Origin: Tupaia tana | Taxonomy: Eukaryota; Chordata; Mammalia; Scandentia; Tupaiidae | Reading direction: 5' to 3' | Length of the DNA: 64,000 bases | Assembly (NCBI GenBank): GCA_026018925.1 | Contig: JAKSZU010000016.1 | Span: forward strand, 56,393,075-56,457,074 | Part shown: positions 12,307 to 24,009 of the stretch, piece after piece | How positions within the stretch are numbered: the stretch's first letter is position 1 | How the letters are laid out: each line of letters starts with the position of its first letter | The notes under the pieces: generated by a model | Told to the model about the DNA's origin: nothing | The model's database searches: none | The model's input: the letters and a program-made list of their open reading frames with translations, nothing else | Program-made: the position numbers and the translations under genes

Positions 12307-14360
12307 ACATTACTCTCTCTTAACAAGATCTAGCCAGTGCCTTTTGGTAGTTGATGAGGTAGGACAGACTTCTTTATTTAAAACTGTATGTTTTTGTGCT
12401 AATTTAATTTTGTTTCCCCCCTTCTACTAATGAAACAATGTTATCTGCATGTGGCCAAATCTCAGCTACAGAACAAGAATAAGCCTCTGTGTGTTCTGCA
12501 TTCTAATTCTCCTCACAAGTCTGTACATGACAGGTAATGAGTGGGAAGTGTGAGTGGGCGGGCGGCTCTGTGGCTTATAGTGCTGTTGGTGGAGAACTGA
12601 GCAGATGGTTGTGATAGCCACGTGCTGCGAGATTCCCGTGGGAGTTGATGGTGGTGACAGGCGACTCACAATGTGCTATTTACAGTTTGGGTTTGCAGTC
12701 TTTCAGTGACATCTGAATGCTCTTTAGCAACTGCTTTCATTACTGCTTTTCGAGGAGCTGCTAATTGAAAATGAAATTGTGGGTGGGCTTTAAGACAGGC
12801 AGGCACAGGCAACTCTGTGGTAAATGTTATTCAGAAACTGTTGGATGTCTTGAAGCCCAATTTGTAATTCTTTTTCTAAGGAGATAAAGCCAAAGATGCA
12901 TTCAAGGATTCAGCATTCAGTGATGTGTATTCAGAAAGAGCTGAATGTCACACCGTGCTCAAAGTGTCAAATGCATAGGTATTGGGCAGGAAACCAACCT
13001 AGGGAGATGCTTGGAGATACAGGCTGTCTACCTCAGGCCCCCTTTGTGTCGGTCTCCTTAGATGTGTTCATCTCTGTAGGATTCTTATCTCAGATCTGCC
13101 AACATCTTATAGTATTCTCCATGAGTTTATTATAAGGCATTATCTTCTTCCTTTAGCTGTTCATACAGGAGAAAAATGATTGATTGAGCTCTTGAACTTT
13201 GGGATATTATAATCAAGTTCTTGCTGATAACTTTTCTTCCTATAAACCTTTTCATTTGGTACAACTCTGTTGAAGGCAGCTGGAGCCTCCTGGCACATTG
13301 AGAGAAGAGGGAGATGGTGGATTTGATTGGACTTTGACAGTGGATGATAATCTAGATTCTCTTATGGCTATCCCCAGCTGCAGGATTGTGATTTGTACCT
13401 TATCTTCAGAGTTGTTAGCTAAAACACCGGTAGCATTACTGAGATGGTAGCTTTCATAAGTGTTTTTATGTTGGGATGTTTTATTGCTCATTCTCAAAAC
13501 AGCTTTGCACAGAGAAATCTTGTGTTGAACAAGGAATACCCTCTTGAAAATGCTGCTAGCTTTCTTTTTAATTAAATATGAAGATACAGTATTTTCACAT
13601 TCTTTTTTGGCTTTCCCTTGAACATTTTATTGATTACTTACTATCTCGAATGAAATCATGCTGAATTATGTACTTTGATTAGAACTGCTTTTTGCTCTTA
13701 GACAGCCCCTGAGGCTCAGGCCAAGGGGGACCTTCATGACACACCGGTTGCTCTACTTACCCTCCGTCCCATTAGACCTGCTTTGCCACAGGAACCCAGT
13801 TGTTTTAATGCATTAAAGCTACTGCTGGGTCCTAATGATGTTTAAAAGAACCTGTTTTGGTATTCTAAACAAATTCTGGAGCATTGCCTATTGCGCCAAG
13901 TGTTAAAGATTTTATACCAAGCAGATATAACAAAGTCTTGCAGGAGCTCTGGGACTTCTTACACCTAGGGGTGTGCATCCTCACAAACTCACAGGGATAG
14001 AAACCAAAATAGATCACAAATGCAGGCAAGTCCTGTCAGGACCCACCTGATGTCTTTCAGGAGGCCTGATGAGCTGTGCCATGTGGCCTGCTGAAACACT
14101 ACCCTGCATTCATTGATCACCGCTCTGCAGAAGCTGCCACTTCTCCCGCGTGCCTGCCTGCAGTGACGCTGATGTAGCAGGTCATTCTGTAATCACTGTT
14201 GGCACCTGCATTTACTCAGAAGGTGCTTGTGTCATACATCTTGCAATCATGTAGTACAAGGCTGGGCAGGGCCTAATTGCTGGTGATGGTTCTGAGGGAA
14301 TAAGATTAGTTATAATTAGGTTGAAAAGCAGATAGATGCACTTTTTGTAGAGGGAACACA
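12307..14360 (+). other. Unique intron sequence, partly GC-richer
   Basis: No repeat recognised. Stretches at 12530-12720 and 13690-14180 are less AT-rich and of higher complexity than the surroundings. They have no exon signals. Such islands can be conserved enhancers in AUTS2 introns, but nothing in the sequence alone shows this. Confidence 0.4.
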
Positions 14361-14365
14361 CAAAA

Positions 14366-14535
14366 TAGTGTTTCTCAAAGGGTGGTCTTTGGACCACCTA
14401 CTTTAAAACAACTTTGGAGCTCTTGCTAAAATGAAGATGCCCAGATATCACTTTTGACTTGTGTAACCAGACTCCATTGGATGGGGGTCAGGTAAGGCAG
14501 CAATTACCTTAGGTGACTCCAGTGCAGGACTGCAA
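14366..14535 (+). mobile_element. MER5/Charlie-like hAT MITE
   Basis: GTTTCTCAAAGGGTGGTCTTTGGACCACCT opens like MER5/MER20 elements (GGTTCTCAAAGTGTGGTCC). GAGCTCTTGCTAAAATG, ATGCCCAGATATC and ACTCCATTGGATGGGGGTC follow in MER5 order. The right inverted end is not clear. Confidence 0.65.
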
Positions 14536-16090
14536 GAGTCATACTTTTAAATAAACTTAATCATAATTAGTTTTTATTTTTAAGTTAAAAAATTCTATGT
14601 TAAACTTGTAATAAATCTTAAAAATGTTGAAGCACATCTGTGTGAAATTAGTTTTTATCAGTTAAAGTTATATTCTTGTTCTGTACATGTACCAATTTAT
14701 TCTCTTCCAAAATAATGTTGGCAAGAAAAGAATGCTTCTGCCAAATGTTATAGATACTGTATTACAAAAAATGTTTTCAAATTGCTGCTTTTTAAAGGAC
14801 TTTACTAGAGTGACTCTGAAAATTGTGTTATAGTCATCTCTTCTTAAGTCCACCAGCCTCTGATAATACAGCCTTTTTAAATAAGGGAAATAGAGTTTTT
14901 CTGTTAGGTTCAATTTATTTTTTGTCTTCCTTCTGTAGACAATGATGTTGAACTCTTAAGGATCATAAATTTCATGAACCCTTCAAATTTCAAAAATTAG
15001 TGGTATTTGGTGACAGTACTAGGGGCAGGTGTGAATGAAATCTGAAAATGCTGCCAATGTACAAGTGCAGGCTAATGGCCATTAGCTGTTTTCTTCATTA
15101 CCAAGATAGCTTCAGTTTAATAAAAGAGTCTCCTTGAATTTCTGGTTTTGGTTCTACTAGTTCAAAAGGAAATCTTTTGCTTTCTAAAACCATACAGAAT
15201 AAAAACCCTCAGGAGAATTTCTGTTTAAGTAGCAAAACCTACATTTATGATTTAACAATTGCCTGAGGTGCGTCAACAGTAGGTAGCATTCGTTTTTAAT
15301 ACATTGGTATGAGACCAGACATGTTCCCCTAGAGATGAGTGCAAAATGATCTACAGAACAGTTGCTAATGAAATTATCACACTGTATGAGAATCACTTTT
15401 AATGATGACTTTTTCTTTTAAAAAATAATATCATCATATTTTTCTGAGAAACAACGAGGATGATAGGAAAAGCCCCTGCCTCTAAGTTGAGGTATAAGGC
15501 TGGGTAACAGGCCTAGTATGCACTTCTGGAAGGTTAAAATCCATTTGCATAATTTATCAACTCTGCCTCCTGCCTCTATGTATACTCTAAATCTGTGTTT
15601 CTCATATGAATATGTCAGTGGAGAGGGTAGATACAGTTGTATTGAAGAGGAATACATTGGGACCATGTAGGGAGCATCTACAGACTGCCCTATAGCTCCC
15701 AGGTACAGTGAGAAGAAAGACCGGTCGGTGTACCACCACACTGAAAGGAAAGGATACAGAGTTAAAAAACCATTTCCGCAGTGATTCTGCCCTGCATGTC
15801 TCTGCCCCCTTTCAAACCTGGCAGCCCTTCTTTTCCTGTTTCTTTCTGCCTCTGTCCTGCCTTTAGCTCTTGCCTTTCATCTCCTTCTCTCTCCTTCTAT
15901 CCAGCCAGAATCGCCTGGGAAACCACTTAGATCTGCTCTCAAAGTCGCAAAATGATTGCCTCCTGGTTCCATGGTCCCTTGACCATGCTCATTCTTTTCA
16001 TTAAACATTTAAAGTTAGCATCTTATCTGGATTCTTAGTGTACGTCAGCACTATTTAGCTTATTGCTGTTGTACTCTCTGGTTAAAAAAA
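14536..16090 (+). other. Intron 2 sequence without recognised repeats
   Basis: Apparently unique. The C/T-rich part at 15790-15910 might be very old L2, but I could not support it. Confidence 0.4.
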
Positions 16091-16094
16091 AATC

Positions 16095-16445
16095 TGAATA
16101 AAATCTAAGCCCCTTAATGTAGGCCATTTTAGGCCCTAACTAATCACACTGCAACATCCCTTACCTTTCCACCTGCCTCTTCTGCTCTCTGCTTCCTAAG
16201 AACACCAGGCTAGAGCTTCAGTTACCCTTTAGATGAGCCTTGTGTTTTCTTCACATTGCTTGCCTGTGCTTTGCGATTTTCTTTGTTTAGAATGTTCTCC
16301 TTCATTATATTTATCTTTGGGTGACTAGTACAGATCTTCTGCTTCTTTGAAGCTCTTATGATCTTTACCACAGAATTAATGTATTTTCTTTGTACAACTC
16401 CCGTGATCCTTTGTTTATAACTAGAGTGACCCCAGACTTTATTGC
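16095..16445 (+). repeat. L2 LINE 3' region
   Basis: AATAAAATCTAAGCCCCTTAATG, TAGGCCATTTTAGGCCC, then CACCTGCCTCTTCTGCTCTC and CTTGCCTGTGCTTTGCG follow the L2 3' consensus order (AATAAAATCCAAACTCCTTA, GGCCTACAAGGCCC, and so on). Confidence 0.7.
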
Positions 16446-16501
16446 CAATCTAACCTTTACTATGAGTAAAAGGGGACATTATAAATAAATACCTTGGAGT
16501 G

Positions 16502-16665
16502 AGGCTGGCAGGTTGCATGGTGGTTAAGATGCTAGATTTTCCCTCATGGCTAACCGTGGTTTGAGTCCCAGACCTAGTGCCTTGTTTTTTCTCTCTCTCT
16601 CTCTGGTCAAATTGAATCATGATAATGATAATAATAATGATAATAATAATAATAATAATAGTGGG
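16502..16665 (+). repeat. tRNA-derived SINE, short class B
   Basis: GGCTGGCAGGTTGCATGGTGG head, ACCGTGGTTTGAGTCCCAG box B region, CT-rich stretch and CTGGTCAAATTG. The tail has become an ATA/ATG repeat (16620-16662). Confidence 0.9.
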
Positions 16666-17007
16666 TAAGATTAAATACATAATTAAAAAATAAGTAACAT
16701 GGTGTAATAAGCATAAATCAGGACTTTCTGAACAACTGGGCTATACACTCACTCTATTCATATTTGGCTTTTTTTCATAGCATATCTGTTTTAGAGCTCA
16801 CTGTATACATGGCAGGTTCCTTGGGGACATCACTATGTGACACACAAAGGGGCCTAGGCTTAAGAATTTTTAAGTGAAATCCTTAAAATCCATTGCTGTG
16901 GTTTACTCGAAGAACTGAGATACACTTCTCATATTTCCAATCCCCATTCTTGTCTTTTTAAATTTATTCTTCACATCATAGTCAGAGTGATCATTGAAAA
17001 ATACACA

Positions 17008-17258
17008 TTTGGGGGTCAAACAGTGGCTTAGTGTTAATATGCAACACTGCGTGAGGCAATCCCATATGGAAAGGTTGCTGGTTCAAGTCTGGAGACTTTC
17101 TTGACTATGCCAGGTGCATATGTGCCCTTGATCATGGGCTGGCTGAAGTCTGGGGGTGGATTGTGGCATCAAGACACCATTGGGGTTGTTTCGTTTTTAT
17201 CTCTCTCTCTCTCTGACTCAGGGAATAAATAAATGAACAGACATTTTTAAAAAAAGAA
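17008..17258 (+). repeat. tRNA-derived SINE, family D
   Basis: Head CAAACAGTGGCTTAGTGTTAA, box B-like CTGGTTCAAGTCTGGAG, TGACTATGCCAGGTGC, GGGGTGGATTGTGGCATCAAG, a (CT)n tract and a GAATAAATAAATGAAC tail. The body is unlike class A/B, so this is a separate family. Related copies are at 19500, 30735, 52370, 54735 and 62470. Confidence 0.8.
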
Positions 17259-17261
17259 AAA

Positions 17262-17455
17262 ATGAATTACTCAATTTTATTATTATCACTAGTTTTTAAT
17301 TTGTTATGGGGCATGAACACTTACCAGAGGGAGACAGAGTGTAAGAAACAGAGAGGGAAGGTGAGAAAGCAAGCTGCCAGGTCCAAGACTTGAACCACAG
17401 TTGATCACGTGGGAGTCCAGCATACCAACCACCGTGCCACCTGCTGGCACCAATA
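17262..17455 (-). repeat. tRNA-derived SINE, short class B
   Basis: Minus strand: GGTGCCAGCAGGTGGCACGG, CAACTGTGGTTCAAGTCTTGG, CTTGCTTTCTCACCTTCCC, CTGGTAAGTG; tail in TTATTATTATC. Confidence 0.88.
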
Positions 17456-17485
17456 AATAACATTTTAAAAATTAAATATATATTG

Positions 17486-17563
17486 GGTGGTCATAAAAGT
17501 CATGATACATTTTTGCATAGAAAAACAGAAAAAATATATCGACTTTGCCGACAACCCACTGTA
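17486..17563. mobile_element. Short mariner-type MITE, intact
   Basis: About 78 bp with inverted ends: TTGGGTGGTCATAAAAGTCA on the left and GACTTTGCCGACAACCCA on the right. It is flanked by TA on the left. The centre is TTTTTGCATAGAAAAAC. It is too short to code; mobilisation would need a mariner transposase in trans. Confidence 0.8.
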
Positions 17564-17599
17564 TTCCTTTGTTCATATCATTGCCAGAGGTAAATCTTT

Positions 17600-18130
17600 T
17601 CAGTGGATTCTCAGTATATTCAAATTAAGTCCTTGGTCTACAGAGCTCTATTATCTAACATCATGTTATGATCATCTCATGCTTTTCTCATTCAGTGGCT
17701 CTAATCTCCTGATCTCCCTTCATGTCTTCCAGCATGCCAAGTTATTCCCCACCTTGGGCATCTTACATAAGCTGTTCTCTTTACCTGAAGTGCCCCTTTC
17801 CCCATACCTTTCATATCATGGATCCTTCTAGTTTTTTTGGCCTGAACTGAAATGCCATCTTTGCAGAGATTCTTTCCCTGGCCTTGTTTTAGCAGGGACT
17901 GCCATTGGCCCTCTCTCTTTTGCGCTCATCTTTTTTTCTAACTTCCTAATAGTTGTTATGATTTATAATTATAGGTTTTTCTTCTGTGTATCCTTCCTCA
18001 TGTTTGCCCCTTCTGCTATACTCTAAGTCCTCCTAAGGGAAGGCACCATATTCATTTTCTCAACCATAGAGTTTGTAACACATTGCTTGGCACACAGAAG
18101 AAGGCATTTAGTAATTATACTTGAATGATT
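17600..18130 (+). repeat. L2 LINE 3' end
   Basis: Segments in L2 order: TAAGCTGTTCTCTTTACCTG, AATGCCATCTTTGCAGAG, CTATACTCTAAGTCCTCC, GGGAAGGCACCATATTC, TTGCTTGGCACACAG, and TTTAGTAATTATACTTGAATG at the end. This is the best-preserved L2 copy here. Confidence 0.85.
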
Positions 18131-18734
18131 GCGGTATTAAATAGTAATTATTTTTCTGATTGACATTGGTAATCCCACGCTCTTATTAAGTTTTAATTGT
18201 CTACGAAAAATCCCCAAACAAACCAATAAAATATGACCTTTGTTTTCCCTCTCTTGGGACATGAACTATTAAATGAGATACTAATCAGTGCATATACCTC
18301 AGGGAAAAATTTATCCCAAGATATATCTGCTCCTCCCCCTATACAAGGATGTATCTGCCTCTTGAGTGCATGGTATCAGCCTTTCATGTCAGCAGTCTGT
18401 CTTCCCAATATCGTAGCCTGCCAAGATAGTTGATGTACAAGTTCAACCAGAAAAAGCTGGGCTTGGGAAACCATAGCCTACCATTTGTCAAAGGTAATCT
18501 TTAAGAGATCAGACAGGCAAGCAGCAGAGATACTTGTGAGTGAGCACTCTTACATGGAATCATTTGCATAAGGCTCTACTGTTTTTTCCCATGAAAATAC
18601 CAACCATTTTTTGTATTTAATGTGTCTTTTCCCTGTAAAAATATTGTTCACATGTCCTCTGTCTAAAATGTTTTGACTTTAGAAAACAATGAAATTGTGC
18701 TCCTTTTTAAAAGTAGCCTAATTAATTCATTCTT

Positions 18735-18885
18735 CCCATATTTACTCATTCAGCTAACACTGGACATCTTTTGTGTATAAGCCCTATACAAGAGACTGTA
18801 ACATAAGAGAAACAATGCATGTAATAATAACTATTGCCCTGGATGCGTTTACAACTTGATAGATCCATCCTGACCTGGTAGAGAG
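18735..18885 (-). repeat. L2 LINE 3' end, antisense
   Basis: ATTTACTCATTCAGC, then TTTTGTGTATAAGCCC and TGCCCTGGATGCGTTTAC resemble the antisense L2 3' end (GAGCACCTACTATGTGCC, CCTGCCCTCATGGAGC). Diverged. Confidence 0.5.
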
Positions 18886-19499
18886 AACTCTTAACGATAA
18901 GTGAGGCCGAGACTAGCACAGGAAGTGCAGTTCAAAGAGAGATACAGCTGAACATCTCTTAGAGAGTGAATACCTTTAGATATGCGCACTAAATTATTGA
19001 AAGTTGTTTTTTTCTCACTCTGACATTTCTCTTGACCTCTTCTCTGTTTTTTAAATAAACTCTTGAAAATAAAGATCCATTGTACTGAAAGCATCAGTAA
19101 TCATGAAAAATACTGTTACATTGTCTGTGAGTTTTCATGGTTTCTTACTGATATTAGTAAAGGCTTTAGGGTTCCTATACCTTTACCTCAGGTATGGTTT
19201 CCTGGGTCTTACCTGGCTCAGTAATCTTATGCTTATTGTTTGTGGATTATTAAAGTCTTAATGATTCACCAGCATTTCTTGAAACTGCTAGTTCTTTAGC
19301 ATGGACCAAGGACATAGGTATATTTTCTAGAAAGGATTTTGTATAAGGATCACTGACTCAGTTTTTAAGTAACCACTGATACCTGGAACTCTTGTTACAA
19401 GAACGTCTTCTATTTTGTCTAGAGCTTTTTATGATAATCTGCACAAAGTAGAAATGAGAAATGACTGTCAGTGTAGAAGATTATTTTATTTTATTATAT

Positions 19500-19519
19500 T
19501 TTATTTATATATTTATTTC

Positions 19520-19570
<51 letters not shown>

Positions 19571-20034
19571 CACTTCCGGCAGGGTTTCTTTTCTTTTCTT
19601 TTTTTTTTAGAGTTTTTTTTGCTATAGGGCGCGTGCGCTCACCAGACAGACAGAGAGAGAGACATAGAGACAGAAAGCGAGAAATCACCTCCCCAAGGGG
19701 GATGGTTACGCCGCAGTCCCTTCTCCTCCATTCTCTTCTTGGGATCTTAGGCACGCACCCACACGCACCCAGCGTGAGTTTTAAGCCACTGGGTCCGGGA
19801 CGCGAACCGTGGTCAACTATGTGGGAGTCCAGTGACATAGCCATTACGCTAACTGCTGGTTCCCTTCCAGCAGGGTTTCAATGCCATAATTCACTTCCAA
19901 CTTCAGCCAGTCCTGTGTGCCTAGCATTCTCAGGAAAGTCTCCAGGTACTAACTAGGAGCCTTCCTATGATATTAAGCCACTCAGAGCATTGAGTTTTAC
20001 TGCTGCACCACCATCTGGCTCCTGAATGTAAGGG
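19500..20034 (-). repeat. tRNA-derived SINE, family D, split by a class A SINE
   Basis: Minus strand: GGAGCCAGATGGTGGTGCAG head at the right end, CCTGGAGACTTTCCTGAG, GGACTGGCTGAAGTTGG, GAATTATGGCATTGAAACC. The class A insertion follows, then a (CT)n tract (the GA repeat at 19521-19559) and ATGAAATAAATATATAAAT. The GA microsatellite thus grew from the element's own CT tract. Confidence 0.82.
19587..19864 (-). repeat. tRNA-derived SINE, class A, inserted in family D
   Basis: Minus strand head GGGAACCAGCAGTTAGCGTAATGG, box B-like GGTTCGCGTCCC, complete body and T tract (the A tail). Direct repeats of about 15 bp (CTTCCRGCAGGGTTTC) flank it, with one mismatch. Confidence 0.93.
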
Positions 20035-20294
20035 TCATACTTCAGAATAAGAATATTTGACCAGACATATATACTTCTAATTTGTAGTGAGCCTGCTGTG
20101 GGGAGATTGAATAATGAAGTGATCTCAGGAGTAGATTATTGAGCAGTTCCAAATTTACTAGCAATTTTTTTTTCCTAAGAGGCAGTTTAATAAATTTCTT
20201 TTTTTGTCTTTGGAAATCCTAATTTTCTAGAAAGTGTTATGAATGGTGGTTTCCTCTGAATTTCTCTAAAAGCTGATTATTCCATAATGTTCAC

Positions 20295-20455
20295 CGCTTT
20301 TTATACTACGTACTGTCCCTTGACATTCCTTCATTAAATGTTCATTAATTATGTACTGCTATGGGCAGACATAATTTTGGATGCTTGGGATACACTGGTA
20401 AAAAATGTCAAAAATTTCCACCCTATGGAGGTTATACTTTGGTGGATTCAGTCCT
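20295..20455 (-). repeat. L2 LINE 3' end, antisense
   Basis: TTCATTAATTATGTACTGCTATGG, TGCTTGGGATACACTGG and CACCCTATGGAGGTTATAC match the antisense L2 3' end order. Confidence 0.7.
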
Positions 20456-20534
20456 CTTAGGTGGAGACAGCTTTCATTTAAATGTCCAACCCAGATATCC
20501 TTTCTTCTTAGCTTTCAGACTCATAAACCCAGAT

Positions 20535-20640
20535 TGTCCAACTTTTTTCCACCTTGGTAATCCACAAGTATTACCAAGTATTACCACCTTGCATGTCCAA
20601 CTTTTTCCACCTTGGTAATCCACAAGTATTTCAAATTCTG
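20535..20640. repeat. Tandem duplication, unit of about 59 bp
   Basis: TGTCCAACTTTTT(T) and CCACCTTGGTAATCCACAAG occur at 20535 and again at 20594. The segment between contains a smaller TATTACCAAG/TATTACCACC repeat. The copies differ by one T in the run, so the event is recent. Confidence 0.93.
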
Positions 20641-20937
20641 CATGTTTCACACTGAACTTTATAATGGTGGTACCAAATTTTCTCCCTTAAGTTCTTTGCT
20701 TACTGTATGTACCATCTGCTAAGCATCGAAGCCATAAATCTGCTCATTCTAGTAACCTGAAAATCATACTCCTCTTCCCCTCACTTCTCAATTCTAAAGT
20801 CTTATAGATCCCTGTCCTGTGTATTTCTCATTTATTTTTTTTCCTACTTAGTTTTTCGACCTTTCTACTGGTGAATTAGTTCGGATTCTCCTTCAGTTAG
20901 CTGTATTCTGACGGTAGCTTTTTACTTTTCTCTCTCT

Positions 20938-21184
20938 CTTTTTTCTTTTTTTAATTTGGCATGAGTACATGCATCCACCAGAAAGAGAGGGACAGAGAAA
21001 GAAAGAGAGAGGGAAAGTGAAAGAGTGCCTCTTCTAGAGGGTATGACCATGCTGCAGGCCCTTCTCTTCCATTCTCCTCTTGGGATTTGGGCATGAAAGT
21101 ACATATACCCAGCATGATTTTCAAGCCTGGGTCCAGTACTTGAACCACACAGCCATGTGAGATCCACCATGCCATGGGCTGACC
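20938..21184 (-). repeat. tRNA-derived SINE, older long class
   Basis: Minus strand head GGTCAGCCCATGGCATGGTGG, a shortened box region, CCCAAGAGGAGAATGGAAG, CTTTCCCTCTCTC and an A-rich tail. Confidence 0.85.
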
Positions 21185-22770
21185 TGTCAGTAGCTTCTTA
21201 CCTGGCTTCTCAGTATCTCATCTCATTATTTTTCAAACCACTCTCCAAATTCCTTTTATGTACTTTTGACAACATGGAAATTGAATCATATTATTAGATG
21301 AGGAATTTTCATTGACTTACTTGAAAGTTAAACTTAAACTCTCTTTACGAGCTATTGAAGCTTCTACGTTTTATGTCTTTGGAAAGTCCTCATTTTCTTC
21401 TAGGTGCTCCCTACCCCTATCACATCAGTCTTAAACCTATACGCTAAAATATTTTCCTCCACTAACCCCCACAATTCTGAGTTCTCTTTGCCTTTCTGAT
21501 CTTAATTACAAATGAGAAGTATAGTTCTGCTAACTCAGAAATGGACTATTCCTCATGATAGATTAACTTGTGTTTTGAAAAGGATACTTTTTACCACAAG
21601 TAAATGTTCAGTTTGTTATAATTTAATATAGTACAGGGAAAGGAAAATGAAAAAAATGGAATGTCCAGTCTTGAAATGTACTACAAATTTTGATGGGATA
21701 CCATACAAGCATTAGAAAGACTTTCTTTAAAAATGGTTCTCCCTCCCCTTCCTCATGGTGGTAGTTGCTGGGCATTTGTATTGATGTAGCAATTGGGGAT
21801 TACATAAGGCTTTAGTTAATGGAAATATTTTTCAGGCTCAAGAGTTGTAAGTCAAAGACTGCCTATATTGAGCTCTTTGGTGTTTTTTTTTTTTATTTTT
21901 CATCTTTATGAGATAACTTTGCTTCTGTATAAAAGACTGCTTAGGGATTCAAACCAAAGAAAACTAGACATGATTAGAACGTTATCATTCTGCCAAGTTA
22001 ATACCTAAATGAAAACTTATATTGATGTAAGGGCATTTCTGTTACCAGTTTAGCTCTGTAAACTTTGTGAGGATTTTGTGATGTGATTTGTACTGGCTTT
22101 TTATTTTTTTCTTTTAATCTGCCTAAAAACATGACCAAAAATGTGCTAAAAGGTTTATTTGAATAAAGCACAGTATCATAGCTCCCCTGGCGCAATTATT
22201 TCCTATTTTGTCTTGGTGAGTCAAGGCACAGAGCTGGCATAATCATAATGCTTGAAGAAAACAGTACTTAGAGATGGGATCCTAGGATTTTAATTCTGAG
22301 ATCTTTTACTAGCTGAAGCTTCCATATTCCTTTTGATACTTTTAAAAGATTTCTTTTTTAGGGCACCGGTGAACTGTTTTATCAGAATGAAGTAGTAATT
22401 TAAGCAAATTCTTTATTTTCCTGCCCATTTCTACATTCCTTCTGTAGGGCTGCTCTTGAGAGTAGAAATAAAGCTGTGGATGAAAAGATTGAAATAAAGA
22501 ATACTTTTCCTTTAAACTCTGTGATGTGGTCATTAACTGTTCTTATTTATGTTATCCTAGTTTATCTTCCCTTCCTTGGCAGCCCAGTGAGAGACAAGGT
22601 ATAAAATTGGAGTAGGATTCAGACAGTGAGAGAGAACCAGAAAGTATATTGGATACTCTTATATTACACTTTTCTTTTTTTGGTATAAACCATGTGAAAC
22701 ATAGTGTTGATACTGTAGATAATTGAGAACAAATTGTGGCTATTGATAAGAGAATATGAGAAATGCTGTT
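21185..22770 (+). other. Intron 2 sequence without recognised repeats
   Basis: About 1.6 kb, AT-rich. No repeat, exon or structure recognised. Confidence 0.45.
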
Positions 22771-22785
22771 TAGGTTCCTTTTTTT

Positions 22786-23035
22786 TAGGGGGCAATTTTA
22801 CTTTAGGGTTCGTGCACTCACTGGAGAGACAGAGAAAGACAGAGAGACAAAGCGAGAATCACCCCTCAGGGGGGATGGCCATGCTACAATCCCTTCTTCT
22901 CCATTCTCTTTTTGGGATTTTGGGCATGTATGCACATGTGCCCGGTATGAGTTTTAAGCTGCTGCGTCCAAGACTCACACCGCCATTGACTACGTGGGAG
23001 TCCATTGATGTAACCATTATTCTATCTGCCGGTCC
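22786..23035 (-). repeat. tRNA-derived SINE, class A
   Basis: Minus strand head GGACCGGCAGATAGAATAATGG and ATCCCCCCTGAGGGGTGATTC core. Flanking repeats TTAGGNTCCTTTTTT lie at 22770 and 23036. CpG loss is moderate. Confidence 0.92.
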
Positions 23036-23690
23036 TTAGGGTCCTTTTTTAATGATCATGAGGCTCTTCATTTAGGGCAGTAGAATCTTTCCTCCTGGTT
23101 GGCCCACATTGGCAATGTGATGAAGAGGAAATTGTCTTCACATTGTATTGTGGCCACTACTTCAAACTTACTTACAGAGTTATCTTAAGTAGCTTATTAA
23201 AAAGAAAAAGGACAATTTTGTCTAGAGTATATTCATTGGGGGGAAAAGATAGCAACATTTGCTGTGATATTACTCAGAGAGTGTGAATACTTAGTTAGAG
23301 AGAGCGAGCAATTGGCTATCTCGAGTCTTGGGTTACAGTTCCTGCCTTGCAATTGGTCTTGAACTGAGTTATTACTCCTCTTAGACCCTCCATTTCTGTG
23401 GCAGCACCGGAATGCAACTTTTGTATGCCTCCAACATCGTGCAAAGAAGTTGTATATGTTGGATACTTAAAATTTCCTTCTCCTTAAAAAACAGACTAAA
23501 AATCATGAATCTAGATTTTAGTATAGACAAACTCGTACTTAAGTAGTGATACATACAAAAAACAACACCTTGAAGTTTCTACTTTGCAGTAATGACTTAT
23601 GTTGGTAAAATTATGATGTGAATCTGGTTATTAGACTACTGTAGATCCCAGGGAGTAAATAAAATTGAAAAACCTTAAATGAAATGGGCT
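23036..23690 (+). other. Intron 2 sequence without recognised repeats
   Basis: No repeat or exon was recognised between the two SINEs. Confidence 0.45.
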
Positions 23691-23716
23691 CATGCATGCT
23701 TTCTTTTTCTTTTTTT

Positions 23717-23984
23717 CGTTTTTTTTTTTTTTTGGAGAGGTTTTTGCTATAGGGCGCGTGCGCTCGCCAGACAGACAGAGAGAGACAGAGAGATAGAAAG
23801 CAGGAAATCACCCCCCAGGGGGGATGGCCACGCCGCAATCCCTTCTCCTCCATTCTCCTCTCGGGATCTTGGGCACGCACGCACACGCGCCCGGCGTGAG
23901 TTTAAGCCGCCGGGTCCGGGACTCGAACCGCAGTCGACTACATGGGAGTCCAGCGACATAGCCATTACGCTAACTGCTGGTCCC
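23717..23984 (-). repeat. tRNA-derived SINE, class A, very young
   Basis: Minus strand: GGGACCAGCAGTTAGCGTAATGG, CTACATGTAG-type anticodon arm region, GACTGCGGTTCGAGTCCCGG (box B-like), GCCGGGCGCGTGTGCGTGC, perfect CCCCCCTGGGGGG core, A tail. Direct repeats of 18 bp (CATGCATGCTTTCTTTTT) at 23691-23708 and 23984-24001 appear identical. Confidence 0.97.
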
Positions 23985-24009
23985 ATGCATGCTTTCTTTT
24001 TATAAATGA

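Noticed and set aside
17487-17831. 114-codon open frame on the plus strand
   Set aside because: It covers the MITE and the L2 3' end; there is no protein similarity.
19521-19559. GA repeat as an independent microsatellite insertion
   Set aside because: It is the expanded CT tract of the family D SINE on the minus strand.
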